Counted from the stretch's first letter, positions 26,085 through 40,200 are shown. The stretch is 64,000 bases of DNA from Serilophus lunatus (GCA_013399895.1 VXBA01005117.1:584282-648281), one strand, 5' to 3'. Translations and numbers: made by a program. Notes: a model not told the origin generated them from the letters alone.

Positions 26085-27430
26085 AGATCACTACTAATTT
26101 AAGATTGGTGGAGTTTTGTAGCTATTACTAAACATTACTAAAGTAGAAGCAAAAGCATCTTAAACTCTCGTATCTGGAAATTTGTCAGATACTATAAATA
26201 ACAGTACAATACAAATATCAGTGAAGAGTGGATAAATAAGGGTTTTTAAAGACTTCACTACGATGCATCTGAATAAATGTAAAGTGCTTATACTAAAGTT
26301 TCTACACCTAAGCTACTCATCAAAGCCTCCCTTTTCACTGAGGTAAGACTTGTCAGTACAGTTTGTGGAGTTGCCTATGTTTTGTTGAATGTATTATGCT
26401 TTAAATTCTATTTGTCTTGTTGATATGTCTCAAATAACTCATTTTGATGAAGACAGGTAGCTGGATGATACCAATTAGACCATTTATTACTCCTATTTTT
26501 CTTCTTTTAATTTTTTAAATTCTGTAATTAAAGGCCATTAAAGGCATTCTCTGAGCTCTACTGTACCAGTTTTACAGCAGGTGAATTGTAAGCTCTTTTG
26601 TCAAAGGCTATGATCTACTTTACTTAGGTTGGTTGATGCTTTGAAGGTCCACGCATGGGGATTTTGTCTGAGATATCAGATGAGATTCCTGAATCTGATT
26701 ATCATTGGTTGGTAATAGGGAAGGGACAGCACAGGAGAGACCATCTCCCCAGTCCTCATTCCCTCAATATTCTCTTTTCTCTGCAATACTACAATTGCAT
26801 CCATCAATGTCAATCAAACTTTATGAAAATGCAGACTTTATTTTGAAAGATGGAATATGTATGGACATATATTTCAAAATTCATTGTAAAGATCTTGCTG
26901 CATTGGACTGCAGAGATATGAGAGATATCATCGATATTCCTTTAGTATTGACAAACATTTCAGAACTAGTATTCAAGTGTATATCATGGGAATGTTCAAG
27001 AGGATTATTCATATGAAAGTCATTTATTATGTTCTTATTTCTTTTCCACTTGTGCTAGGCAGGTCTCCCACTCATGTTTTGAAGGAAAGAAAAAAACTCA
27101 AGAACACAGGCCTTTTACCCTGAAGCTCTGTGATTATCTTTTAACTTATCCTTAAAATTATCTCATCAAAAACTGCATAAATTCTTGTCAGAAATTCTAA
27201 TGTGTCCTCTCTGTTTGCTCACATCCTTCATTTACTTCCCAAGAGGCAGTGACATAAGAGAGGATGAGTTTCGAACTCTTCAGACCTTGAGAAATCATGA
27301 CAGAGCTGTGGAAACTGGCATTTGAGAAATCCCTGTCGGCATCATCACCTGCTTTCGTTCCAGTGGCACAAAGTACTAGTGGCTGAATTCCTTAACTGCA
27401 GAATCGCGAGGATCAGTGAACTGTGCTTAA
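26085..27430. other. AT-rich non-coding stretch
   Basis: No gene is supported. Two overlapping plus frames (26655-26846 and 26705-27016) have no splice borders or recognised motifs. Confidence 0.5.
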
Positions 27431-27435
27431 TCTGA

Positions 27436-27470
27436 GAATTATTTTATAATGCTCCGAATTATTTTATAAT
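27436..27470. repeat. 15-bp direct repeat, 20-bp period
   Basis: The 15-mer gaattattttataat occurs at 27436-27450 and 27456-27470 with 5 bp between. It lies about 70-100 bp upstream of the CR1 copy. I see no third copy at the CR1 3' end (28009), so it is not an obvious target-site duplication. Confidence 0.85.
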
Positions 27471-27564
27471 TTTACAATATACACTCGAGTAATGAGTGTG
27501 ATGGGTTGATAAGAGCATCGATGTGTATGTGGTGTGGAAACTGGTGGAGAATGGCCACAAAGAG

Positions 27565-27879
27565 CACAAGCCCTATGTGGAACAGCTGAGGAAGCTGGAG
27601 AAGAGGAGGCTCAGGGGTGACCTTATTGCTGTCTGTAACTACCTGAAAGGAGGGTGTAGGCAGGTGGGGGTCGGTCTCTTCTCTCAGGCTCCCAGTGACA
27701 AGACAAGAGGACACAGTCTTAGGCTGCGTCAGGGGAGGTTCAGATTGGATATCAGGAGGAACTTTTTTACAGAGAGAGTGATCCCCCACTGGAATGGGCT
27801 TCCCAGGGAGGTGGTGGAGTCACCGTCCCTGGATGTGTTTAAGGATAGGTTAGATGATGAACTTAGTGGTATGGTTTAG
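27565..27879 (+). pseudogene. CR1 ORF2 C-terminal remnant (past the reverse transcriptase domain)
   Basis: The frame is open from 27502 to the TAG at 27877-27879. Recognisable CR1 ORF2 C-terminal motifs occur in order: KRRLRGDLI, YLKGG, GVGLFSQAPSDKTRG, GRFRLDIRRNFFTERV, HWNGLPREVVESPSL and DVFKDRLDDELSGMV. The endonuclease and reverse transcriptase domains, which would lie upstream, are absent, so this cannot support transposition. It has no promoter or proper start and should not be annotated as a host gene. Confidence 0.9.
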
Positions 27880-27906
27880 ATGGTTTAAATGGCTTAGATG
27901 GTATAG
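27871..27906 (+). repeat. four 9-bp tandem units in the CR1 3' UTR
   Basis: Units atggtttag, atggtttaa, atggcttag and atggtatag run head to tail, starting at the ORF2 stop codon (the first unit contains it). This is a small minisatellite-like expansion inside the element. Confidence 0.85.
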
Positions 27907-30719
27907 ATGTTAGACTGATGTTGGGTAGGTTGTTAACCTAGGTAAAGGTTGGACTTGATGATCTCCATGGTCTTTTCCAACCTTATTAATTCTGTGTAAT
28001 TCTGCGTAAAAGAAGTTCTGAATTAGAGGAGTCACTCTCCATTCTCCATACCTGACTTCCTCTTTATAATATATTAACAAAACTAGTAGGGAAAAAAATA
28101 ATTAATGATAAGTAGTTACTTCAGCCATTTTACTACTCTACTTGATTTGGAGGACAGGATTTCCTTTGCTTCATTTTCAAAGGATCTGACGTTGTAAGAC
28201 AGTAAACAATTGGAAGGCCGAATTGTGGTAGTTGTGTGTTGTGCCTGAACAGCAGGAAAGGAGAAAACAGGTGCTAAACAGCAACAATTAGCATATGTAT
28301 ACCAACTGATGAGGTGTTAAACATAGTCTCATGCAGAGGTGTCAAAACCCTGGCCAAAGGAACTGTTATAATCTGTTATGTGAAATAATACAGAAACTAT
28401 AAACCACAACGGAATTATAAAGGGCTTCAAATGCCAAATGTCCTGCTCACAATCACAACAACTCATTTACCAGAATATGTGTTTTCAGAAGATTTGTGGT
28501 GTGTGTACATTCAGAACCAATGCATTTCTCAACATGGCGAATGATCAGATAATTTTGGGATGCTTTCAAAACAAATGATTGTTTCATTGTGTGTTACACC
28601 AGTGTAGCCTTAAAATTTGTTCTCATATTTTCTTTTGTCACTTCTGTCATATATGATTTTTTCCCCTTTACTTGCAGAGGAAGTTGGAATGTTAGATTTA
28701 GTGTTCTTAGTATAAATTGTTATCATGGTCTACTCTTTTACATATTCTGAAATTATCAAGTTCTATTAGAGATTGTGTTCTTGCCTTTCATTTTTATGCC
28801 ATATATTCTTTATGATCATTTAATGAATGCACTTAACAGTAATACATGTGAATCTGATATTCATTCATCTTTCATGATTTTTTCCTTCAATTTTTCCCTC
28901 CATTTTATGCCCCAGGCATTGCTTGAACTTTTTATATTCCATTGTCTATATAACCTTCATTTTCTCAGTTTTCATTTTGTTGTGCTCATGATAACTAAAG
29001 TACTCAGTCCCCAGTTGAAGAGTTTGTTAGTTTTAGCTATTAATATTTACTTGTATGCAATAACCAGGTATTTTTAAGTAAAATAGATTTTAAAAGCTTT
29101 ATTAAAATAAGATACTGCTCTCACTTTTTGCCTCAATTCCTTTCCCTTAATTTTTTTTTGCATTTTTGTGAAAAATGGTGCCATTAGAAACTACCAGCCA
29201 CCTGGAAGATGACTCTGAGTGTAGTTATGAGAACTATTCTCACAGTGAGACACTATCCTGTGCTGCATTAAACTCCTCCTCTTCTCAGCCCTCAACTGAG
29301 AGTATCCCCTTGACTAAAAGCCATTCTTCCTTAATCACCCACTTTTCACTATTTTTATACAGACAAATGTAAAAAACATACTTCTGGAGGTAATTTGTAA
29401 GTCTCTCTTGAAGAATTATGAAATGTTTAAAGGTGAAAATCAGTCTTTAAAAATGGTCTTATCCCATTCGTTCTTGTCTGTCCTTGCTTTGTATCCGAGT
29501 AAAACCTTCAAGTAGGTTCTGGTGCACTTGATAATTTCAATGCTATCTTGTACCATGGTAGCTTTACTGCCAGTTTGACTTGACAGAATTTTGAAGATAT
29601 TCCCAAAGTAATATAATATGAGGTGGGCTGAAAAGTGGAAGGCTCCCTGTGAAAACTGTGGGGTACAAGCCAACATTCTACTTTAGTTCATCTATTAATC
29701 AAATCCATTATCCAATGCATTGTCAATTGCACTCTAATCTAATGATAAAATATTATAGTTATGAGTGTAGTAAATGAGAGTATAATAAAGTTTAGAAGTA
29801 GGAATCCTACACTACTTGACATAGTTCTTTTCCACCCTCAGTAGAATGCAAATATCTTTTAAGATATTCTTTATTATATTTTGTGTATTGTAATCAGCAC
29901 ATTGTAAAGAGACTGGTTCTAATGGTACTGAGTATGTTCATGTCTCTCTGATTTTGACACAGTGACTGAGGCAATAGGACTTCCATTATTTTTCAGTGAC
30001 TGATTATTTCTAGTTGGTAAGAGTTCAGGAAACTTTTAAGCATACCCATACCTTTTTCCTATTTGAGTTACTTCAACCATAGCAAGGATACATTTAAGGA
30101 AATAGTCATATGAAATTTTTCAGATCTTGTCAGCTTTGAGACTCACTGAGTCAGCTCAACTTGCACAGAAAGGGTGAATTTTATTTTTTGACTTGCCACG
30201 GAGTTACAGCCTCAATAGGAAGCTCATATCTTAGAACGATGTGTGTGTGTTTGGAGGGGTGGATCTGAACTAATAAGTATGTAGACTCCTTTTTTATATT
30301 TTTAATATTTTTTAAGATTTTTGCATTTAAGGAATGAGCCATTCATTAATATGAGATTGCCACTTTCCTGGCTGACTTGCCATATACTGAGAATTTCAGA
30401 ACTGAAAGCATATTAGGTTATAGAACCTTTATATAAATCAATTCTTACAAAATTATTTCAGAAAAATACTTTGCTATAGATTAAAAATTAATTGCTAGCT
30501 TTCAATGAATCAGATTTCTGGGCAAATTGTGCTGTACTGTATCATATAAAGGCCATGTGATTTAACTGCTACATCTCTTGTGAAAAACAAAACTGAAAAA
30601 AACCCCCCTCTAGAAAGTCATATACTTCTATTCTACAGTAACTTATTTACTTTGTTTTAAAATAGTTTAGTTTCTTATTGATGGTTTTGGTCCCTGTAGT
30701 GCTATAAAGATTAGGAATT

Positions 30720-30745
30720 TAAAAAATAAAAAAAAAAAAAGAAAA
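30720..30745. repeat. poly-A low-complexity run
   Basis: An almost pure A run (aaaaaataaaaaaaaaaaaa then gaaaat). It could be a retroposon tail, but no element body is recognisable upstream. Confidence 0.8.
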
Positions 30746-32139
30746 TATTTTTATTCTGCATTTTCTTCCTTGATTTTTGATCTCGATTGTTAGTGAATAA
30801 TGTGGATACAGATCAGGTTTAGCACATTTTCAACATGGCATTGAAATCTTACTCATGAGATGAGCCTGGGTTTTTGGAAAGGGAAGGAGCACCAGATGGT
30901 CTTCATTAGTGTCCACTCACATAATAGCACAACCACTCATTGCCAGGAGGTCTTGAGACATTAAATAATAAATCTTCTTCCTTACAATGTAATTAACTGT
31001 TAAAATGTTAAGTGAGGTCTCCTTGGATGCTTTAGGTAAGATTTAGAATATGAGTGGAAGAGTTGATATGTTTTCTATTAGTTAATTCATGAAATCTTGA
31101 CTGGTATGGGGCTGAAGAGAAGCTTGGAGGCACCTGACAGAGGGTGTTACAGGAGATTAAATAAAGGTCATTACTATCCACTGTACTATTAGTGTTTTCA
31201 GATTCTTTCCATATAGTAAGAATTAGGATGTAGTTGTGAAGCCCTTAATCCCCCTTGTAAGGGAATCAGTAAGAGTTTCTGCAGCACTTCTCTGTAACAG
31301 TGCAAGGCTTAATATCTAATTTTTCCAATAATAAGTCATCTTGTTCCCCCACATGTTAACCATAAAGTCCATTTTCTTTTTTTGATTGTGTTAGAGATGG
31401 AAGGCAAACTTCCCAACAAATGGAAATGACTAATGCTCAAAATCTGGTGTGAGGGAGTTGAATTTCCATAGCTTAATTAGTGTCAGCATGTTGCCAATTA
31501 ATTAATGGAATTCTTTTGTGCTATCTCCAGCTGTATTTAATTAGACTGGTTTTAGAGGAGAGAAGGCTATTGTCTGAATGTAGCTAGGTGATGGAGCTTT
31601 TTTTCCCAAATTGTTCTTTGCACCTTTTAAAAGGTTTTTTTCCCTTTCAAATTCTAAATTCTTCACTTTCTACAAATGAGGACAGTGTGTTCTGTCAGCA
31701 AATAAGTGGTTAGCAAGGCTATTAGCTTTATGATATGACATGGAAGCATTTCTGGATTACAGTGTTTTAGATAAACCTTTGAAGTTCACGAGGGAAAAAG
31801 TAAAAGCCCAAACAGTGTGATTAATTAAAAATGAATTTGTAAGATGCAAGCCAGATGCTGGTGTATTCCAACCTAATGATATGGCATTTTAGAAGAGGAC
31901 TGTATTAAATTACAATTGGGAAGATCAGATCTTTATTTATTTTGTTAGTTTAAAAGACTCAAAAATGTATAATCTAAAAGTATTGAGCTATGAGTTAAAA
32001 TTTTACACTTGTTGGAAACCTCTGAATATTTGTGTTGTTGAGTGAGTAACAGAATTTGTATCTGACAATGAAGTCAACTTTTAGTGTCTCTTCATAGTTG
32101 GCTTTCCAGTTACACTAGTATTAAAAAGAGTGATTACTG

Positions 32140-32275
32140 TAAACTTTGTTTAAAATAAAAAAGGTATTAAGAAAACAAAACCTAACAAAAAATGGGACAA
32201 TAACAAACAGAAACAAACCAACCTCCCCAAAATACATAAAACCAACCAAAAAAAAACCAAGAAAAAAAATATAGA
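32140..32275. repeat. A/C-rich low-complexity region
   Basis: About 130 bases are dominated by A and C, with repeated motifs such as aaaac, aaccaacc and accaaaaaaa. The complement is a T/G-rich tract like the plus-strand ones at 46378-46447 and 61617-61647. Confidence 0.75.
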
Positions 32276-34179
32276 AACTTTCTAATCTTGGTAATAAAAG
32301 TAACAGGGATGATCAGAAACAACTTTCTTTTCCTAATTTTCTAACTCTTTGACACATATAAGAGCCAATGATCTGCATTTCACTCTATCTTTCATTCTTA
32401 AGCACTTCTTATAGTTATACAAAGTCTCTATGAATGAAGGGATATTGACACCAAATGTGGAGTATTGCAGTATGCCAGTGAAGAAAAGGTTCCAAACATT
32501 AGCAAAAGGCATCATTGTGTCAAAATTTAGTCCTTAAAGCCTTTTTCAAGGGCAAAGAACACTTAATCCATTTTTATTGAAAAGGGATAAATAAAATAAG
32601 TGGAGGTGAAAATACAACTCTGTATTTACCAAAAATTAAGGTGGAGTTTTATTTCCTTTCCCAGACTGAACTGTGCATCACCATCCTCTGAACAGTGAAC
32701 TAAGAGTGGAGATATTTGTCCAGCTGCTGACTGCCTCCAGAGGCAAAACTGATCTCTTTCTGCGATGTTCTCGACATAAACAGTCTTGGACCAAGATTCA
32801 GACATTACATATGGATTGTCTGAACACAAGTCTGCCTGTGCCTAGTTACACATGCATGGAGAGGTATCAAATCAGATTGGCTTTAAAGGGTAATCTGCAT
32901 TTAGGAAAAAAGTGTCATTCCATTGTAGAAAGTGCCTTTAAGTAATTATATATCAATGTTAATCTGTGCAATTTTATGCCAGAACTTTGTTGTTTAAAAA
33001 GCATGTGCACAGCTGGGATCAGCTATTTACTTTCTGTGCATTTTGTGGTGAACTTGTCAGTTCATCACAAAGTTCCTTGGGCATCTCCAACCAGGTGCAC
33101 TCAAACTGCAGCCACTGCAAATTATAAACTTGCCTTGGCAAACTTACCTTGGCAAAGCCTCCTTCCTTCTGTACCAGCATATGAGATCCAGCTAACTAGA
33201 AAATTCACTCCACTGATTTTTTTTTTTTAATTAAACAATGCAAGCATTTAAGATATTATTTATATCTCTTAGCAGGGAAGAGTACTGTAAGGAAAACCCT
33301 GCATGACTGAATCCAGTTTCCTACCAGTGCATGGGAAAGGGATTGTAAAATAAATTGATCGAGCTATGTCTCAAAAGCAGTTTGGATCTTTGTGTTGACT
33401 ATGATGCTTCAGAATGCTGGAATGCTTCTTGAAAACAAGAGAGCCTAAGGAACTTTCATTTGTATTTATTCATATACTCACTTGCCTTCGTTTATCTTAC
33501 TGCGCTCAACAGGACCATACCCGTTCTTACTTTATAGTATGCTAAATAGCTGCTTGTCACTTAAAAACTTCATTTTTATACCTCTTTAATATCTCTTCTG
33601 TGCTGAAAAGTGGGAGGAAGCAACGTGCATAATGGCTGAAAAAAAGGTGTGTTTTAATTCCTCCTTGTGCACTACTGTCAGAGTTCCCTCACAATAACCT
33701 TAATATACAGAGCCCCTAAAAACCACTGTTTTCAATTAGGTGATAAAATCACTATTTCAGACTTAATTTATCTGCCGTGAGTATGTAAAGGAAGCAAAAC
33801 TTTCAGGTAATTTTCATCACTATTTATATAAGGTTGGCAGTTCTTCATTTGCAAACGGTGTTGTGATCACAGGTAAGGTGATGCATCTCTGCTGACTGCA
33901 ACTGAATTGATCTTGCTTAGGCCAGCATTTAATTTGGCTTTCTGCTGCAAAGGTCTATGAACACAGCAGAGTGCTAATAATGCATCCAGTAAATCTGGTC
34001 TTTATAGTTCAGGGGGGAGGTAGTTGACTATTTTAATGTGAGAAAGAGTTATACTTAAAGGAGCAGTGATAGCCTTCAGGCCTAACATTTAAGGAAAATC
34101 CACCTCTTTGCATTTATTTGGTTTATGTTATATTTTATATGATCTTGAAATAAAGGCTTTTTAATATATACCTAATTTC

Positions 34180-34220
34180 ACACACACACACGCATACATA
34201 CATATATATATATATAAAAT
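34180..34220. repeat. compound (CA)n / CATA / (TA)n microsatellite
   Basis: Alternating CA units pass through cgcatacatacat into a run of alternating TA, then aaaatatat. It is a simple-sequence repeat. Confidence 0.9.
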
Positions 34221-37200
34221 ATATCCGAGGGGAGAGAGGTGACTGATCTAAGTACACATTTTGTTCTGATTTTAAAATAGAGCTGAATCTGAAAAGCTGT
34301 ATGGCTTTTTAGAAACCTTGTTATGGGGGTTTTTTTTAAAGTTTTAGAGCAGAATTACTTCATGTTGTCTGTGCCTAATGCTGCCTTTATTAGAGTGGCT
34401 ATGAGGTTATGTTTTCTGATCTGACTGAAGATTATGGTGGTTGTTTTATCTTTATTACTATCGCAGGGAGTGCTATTTCAGTTCCTGTGTTTGGGAATCA
34501 TGCAGAAAAACTGTGAATTAGAGGGGAGCCAAACTGGAGTTTTCTGGGGAAAACAAAGCTTTTTTCCAAAATGAGAGAAGAGTAAAAAATTTGTGAAGTA
34601 AAAATCTACTCGTGCAACTATTGGGAAGAGCTGCTTGGATATGCAAACATATTAAATGTTTTTCCAGATGGTCACTGCTTTCTCCAGCTATTTGAATGTT
34701 TTACTTTAATTGTCCTAGTAGTGAAATAAGAGTGTGAAGGTCAGAGACTGAACATTTATTCATAATAAGCACTAGCTGAAGTAATACAGCTCACAAGAGC
34801 TAAACAGCATAGGAATTTATTTAAGCAGTTATGCATCAGAAGGCTAGGTCTTTGTTTTTATTGGTGATATATACATCACATATTATTTATTTCATTTGCA
34901 TTCCTACCTGGGGGTTTATAACCTGGCAGTGTGTATAAAATGCTCATAAACTGAGTCCAGTTTCCCAGTCACCACACTTGTATCATGACAGATGGCTCCG
35001 TATTATCTACTGCCTATTTTAAATCTGAATCAAACATAAATGTTGGGGTTTTTCATTTCTATAAGTTTAGGTGTGTTAATTCAGTTTATTTCTTCTCAAC
35101 AGGGCTTTATTTTTGTACGTGGTCATAACTGAAGTACTAGGTTTCATTATCATATCTCATCTTCCTAAGCATTGATATTTTGACTTCATCACTGCCATTA
35201 AATGGCAACATAGAGTAATATAATTTTGTCATCAGTAGTGTTCTTTACGAGATTTAATGAAATTTTGCCAAACAAAGTCATACTAAAAATAAAAAAGATA
35301 ATAGGATTAAAGTTATGTTTTGTACACAAAACTGCAAATCCCATAACTTGTCTTTTAAAAATTAAATAAATAATCTTCCATTTACTGTTAGAAAATTCTC
35401 AGAAGTTAGATTAAACTGACAGTGTATGTACAAGGTCTATTGTGAGTTACAGCTGTAGCACAGGTGCAAGTGTTTCAAATCAAAAATGGAAGAAAATGGT
35501 CCCTCTCTTTACAGTCTTTGTACATGTTGGTGACAACTGTGCGATAAACTGGATTTTTTGTCATAAACTGTTCTTTCCTCGGCTTGTCCTGGCTATATTC
35601 TCTGTGAAACTGTAAAGAAAAATTTCTAAGGCTGCCAAACAACTTGTTAATCTTGTGCTTTAAGTGGTTTCCTTCCTCTGAATCATAAAATCCCCTTCCC
35701 AAATGTCACACAGACTATTTGGGCTTTTAGGTCCCGACTGGTCACATTTCTGTTTTCTTCTACCCAATGAGATTCAGGCTGTCAGAATTTACAAATATAC
35801 TCAAACAAATGTAAAATAAACCATATAGAAAAAACTGCCTACTGAAAAAAAACCAGATTGGGAGAATCACATCTTTAGTCTGACCAAAAGACCCACATGA
35901 GCAGCATCGTACATTAGTATTAAGGGACTAAACAGTTCAAAAATACACAAGGTTGTATTTCTATCACCTGAACTGGAGTAGTATGAAGTAAAACACAAAC
36001 AGTAAAAGTGCTTTACATTGTTTCTAAAATGCTATTTGGCAAATGGTGCTAATCAGTGTGGCTGTTGACACACACAATTTCCTCATTTCTTTTTTTACCC
36101 CAACTATTTAACCGATTTTGTTTACTGCTCAGTTTCTCCATGGAAGAGAAGTGAGGGATGAGTTTCTGAGAATCCCTGCAGGCAGGAAAAACTGAACAAG
36201 AACATTGCCTCTCTTGTTCCAGGCTGTTTCTTGTCAGGATGTTGCCCAACATCTAAAGTTTCTCATGGTCCCCTTGCTTCTCTGGGCTCCTCAGCATCCT
36301 ACGTGTTTCATCTCAAAGTTTTTCAAGCTCTTCGTGCATCCTTCCTCTCTTGTACCTCTGCTGCCTCCATCCCCTGTGGAGATCGGCTTGTCGGCACTGT
36401 GGTGCCATGTGGGGATTTTTAATGTCACGTTCTCATGTGCAGGTGTTTGAGGTGATAATTCTGCTCTTTCAGTGGCTTGTGAATGGAGACACATAACTTT
36501 TAATAATGCCTTTAGCAAGTTTTGACTGGTAACAGTGTTATAAGATGGATGAATAGCTTCTGAGCTTGAGTAAACAGGTGCCTTTTATCTTTTTGGCATC
36601 TGGTCCTCCAGCTTGGAGCCAAACTGCTGCAGATCCATCTATCTGGAAAAAGGGATTATGCCGTGAAGTAACAAATAGGACAGTGCTCAGTCTAACTATA
36701 GTTTTATCATATTTATGCAGATGAGCACTAACCTGTGTTTCATGAGTCATTAATATTTCAGTTTTGAAGACCTGCTCATGTGACTTAATTATATACATAT
36801 ATGTTTGTATGAGTCCCAATCTTGTAAAGAAGAACAAAAAAAGAGGTTTCTATGACATCTATAACTTGGGATCATCTGAAGTGACACAGATAGATTGTGC
36901 TTTGTATAGTCTCTATCTTGCAGAGCTGGAGTGGAAGGTTGAAAAATTGAGGGGCTGCACCTTTGGAAACATTTGCTTTTAGTTCCTTTAATAAGTCCTT
37001 TCAGCTTACAAGACAGGTTGCAAAGGTTATTCAAAGAAAATGTTGGTCCTGATTTGTGGCTGCTGACTAAGTAGATTTCTGTCTGTGTATTGAAGTTTCC
37101 ATTAGTGTCAAATTTTTAAATTTAAATTTTATAGCCTGCATAATTTATTCCTGGGAATTGCATTCAGTTCATTGTAACAAATAAAATCACAGGAAAATAA

Positions 37201-40200
37201 CTTTGCTTTTTCACAGATTATTGAATTGATGCTTTAACATGGAAATTTAGCATTTAGGATGTAGGTTATTACTGTCATTTTTGCTTTAAAGAAGCTTCTC
37301 AGAAAGTACTTTCACTTTAAAACTGCCTAAGTGCTTTATACTATTCAAAATAAGGCAAATCTAACTTTGAACTATTGAACAGCAGGACAAAAGCTGCTGT
37401 TAATAGACCAAGGAAATGATTGGGAGAAAAATGGAGTAGCTGAGTTTAGAGAAACTTGTACTTTTTTCTTAATGAGCAGTTTAACTGCCAATTGATCGGT
37501 CATCCAGCATTACAGTAAATGGTCAATGAAATATATAATGATGCAAGACTGCACTTTAACAAGACTGAATCTTGAGGCAATCAGAAATGCTTAAAGCAGA
37601 AAAATACATACAGAAAAAAATTCTCTCTGTGCTTAATTTAAGAAAAAAAAAAAGCAATAACAGCCGTTCAGGCAGCTAATCGATGGTATTCCTTATTGTG
37701 TGTGGTGGCATACTTGCTCATGAAATTTCTATTTTGTGCTCTTGTCTTTTGATTATTTCAGGCTACAGGATTTTTTACTGTTGGATTTTAGTTAAACCTG
37801 ACTGCTAGAGAATGGTTGTGTTTTCCAGGTCTTGAGCCCACAAATCTCTAAGTATTTGCTTAGTTTAATACCTGTGAGCTTGAGGCAGTTATCCAACTGG
37901 GTGAAACAGAATGTTGATATGAGTTACAGTATTTATTCTTACCTTAATATTTTAGTGGGCTAAGACTAAACGCAGGGAATAATTTCTATTTTTATAAATA
38001 AAAAAATATAAGTATTTTTGTTTTATCAGAAGGAAAGCTTAGATCTTAATCAAATAAAAATCAGAGAACGTCACTGTCTTGCTTCTCAGCAAAAACAACG
38101 TCATCAAACAGTCCTTTGTCTGGTGACATTTGCTAGTGTGAATGAGAAATAATTGTAGAACAAACAGAGCTTTTCCTTTTTTTCTTTGCATGGGGTGTGA
38201 AAGTAGGCAGCTATCAGTGTGAATGGGTTAACATTTACCTAATTTATAATGTGTGAAAATAGACAGCAGAAGAGCTGGAATGGAAAGAGAACAGTCTCCA
38301 AAGGGCATGGTTCAGGCAGTGTTTACCCATCTTCTCTGGCTCAGGTCCTCTGGCACTGAATACAGTGTTTGGAGGGTCGTTAAATATTTGACTTTTACGT
38401 TGTGACCTCCTCTTTCAAGTGAAAAGGGAAATAGAAAGGCTCAGTTTGACATCTCTCAAGAGATCAGGCGGAGTAATGGGCAGCACTTGCCCTTTTTGAT
38501 CCCCAAGTTATAAAAGAAACTTTTTCCCCCAATAACTTGCACTGAATGAAATTGCTGTTCTCCACAATGTCACCTGATGATTCTGGGAGGCCGAGAAAGT
38601 CACAGCATATATATAAAAGTAGCTTTTGACAGGAGACAAGTGAGTGACTGATGCATCTTCCATTGATAATTTCTATCTTCAGAGAGGCTTAGATTTCTGG
38701 GTACTATCTGCTGATTTCTGGGCAAACTTTTCAGTGGGTTTGGATGAATGAGAGAAGTTCTGTATCTCTACGGTCTCATGTGTGAGTGATGCACATGAAC
38801 AGCCCAACTGCCTCTTGCAGCAGGTGCAAATAATGAATTTAATATTCAAGTACTCTGCAAAATGTGCAGAGCAGTTTGGAAATTGCAGTATTGAACAAAC
38901 TAATTATGATAGCATTAAAAACTCTCTTTTGCATGCACAGCTTTAATTAAATTTGATTTTGTACCTAACAGTACTGTCTCTGGGCTTTGTAAAAAGTAGT
39001 AGTTCTGATATTGATTAAGACTGAATGTGATTAACATTAATTATTGATTAAACTTCCCCATATCTTCATATAGCATCAAAGAGAGATTTATTGATGAACT
39101 CTGAAAGGTCTCACAGCTGCAGTTATTGTGCTGTAATTCCTTTTGACTACATCTTAGGTGGAGCATTCATGACATATCTTTATTCCTTTGGAAATTGAAT
39201 ATAAGGTCTATTTCCTAAACGTCAGCTCAGGTATTTTAAATATTCTTGAAATATATATCGTTCTTAAAGAATAAGTTTATGTTGTAGGGTTTTGTTCAAA
39301 AATTTTATAGGGTTGAGAGAGGAGGGAAATAAAGCATTGTAGGCACTAGAATAGGACACTACTCTGAGACAGAGGAGAGGCAGTTCTGATTATAAATCTG
39401 GAATAGAAAATTCTGGAGCATTTCTGGCATTCTTGTGGCTCTCTGTTAGTAATTGGCCTTGAAATATTCCCCTGTTTTTTTAACATCTTGCTGGTGTCAA
39501 AAAAACAAAACAGCACTGGAAAATGCTTTGCTTTTGACAAATCATCATACTGCAGCAAAAAAACTCCAGTTTAAAATTACTGTATGAATAAGTAATGCTT
39601 GAGTGAGAAAAATACTATAAAATTGATCTTCTGGACCTTTGGGAATCAGAGTGATTGTTACATTGGATTGTTAATTATGGAAGTCTAGTGCAGAATTCTG
39701 TCTTCAAATAAATTTTCATCACTTGTAATTTTTCAAGGGAAGTGGAACAGCAATTTACAACCTTTTGAGATTAATTGATCAACCTATTTATCAGCTATGA
39801 TAAGTATTCAGTAAACATTCAAATGATGCCTCAGAGTTAAACAAAGAACAATAGCTCTGTTAAATACAGGGTGATGCAACAGGGAGGTTAAGAGGAAGTT
39901 GTGACCATTGCAGCTCCGGATGAAAGGTACAGATCCAAACAAGAGGGTATGGATAATGTTAAGGCAGTAGTTCAGAAGGAAAGATACCCCTTTCCCTAAC
40001 TGTGTTCTCTTGGCTAGATTGGTTGGACAATTATGAATTGATATTCATGACCCTTCCTACATTTTGTATGCGGAACTCATTGCCCTAATTGCTGAAATTC
40101 TGAAAGATGAATGTTCTCACAAAATGGGAAGAAACATGTAACTAGGAATTTTGGACTGTTTTCCGAGTATGTTAATTTTCTCACCCTCTAGATGAAAAAA

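Larger units (their letters stand above)
27540..28009 (+). mobile_element. CR1 LINE, 5'-truncated, with 3' UTR and tail
   Basis: This is the best-preserved repeat in the window. It contains the C-terminal part of CR1 ORF2 (about 27565-27879), a short 3' untranslated region with 'ggttggacttgatgatctcc' and 'tcttttccaacctt', and the terminal octamer-like tail (attctgtgta, attctgcgta) at 27989-28008. CR1 elements are copied from RNA by their own reverse transcriptase and are nearly always truncated at the 5' end, as here. The intact frame suggests a younger age than the other copies. The left border is uncertain because the first residues of the frame do not match the family. Confidence 0.93.

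Noticed and set aside
27472..27789. 105-codon minus-strand frame
   Set aside because: It is the antisense shadow of the plus-strand CR1 ORF2 fragment.
28775..29077. 100-codon hydrophobic plus-strand frame
   Set aside because: Phe/Ile/Leu richness follows from a T-rich strand. No start context or motif supports a membrane protein.
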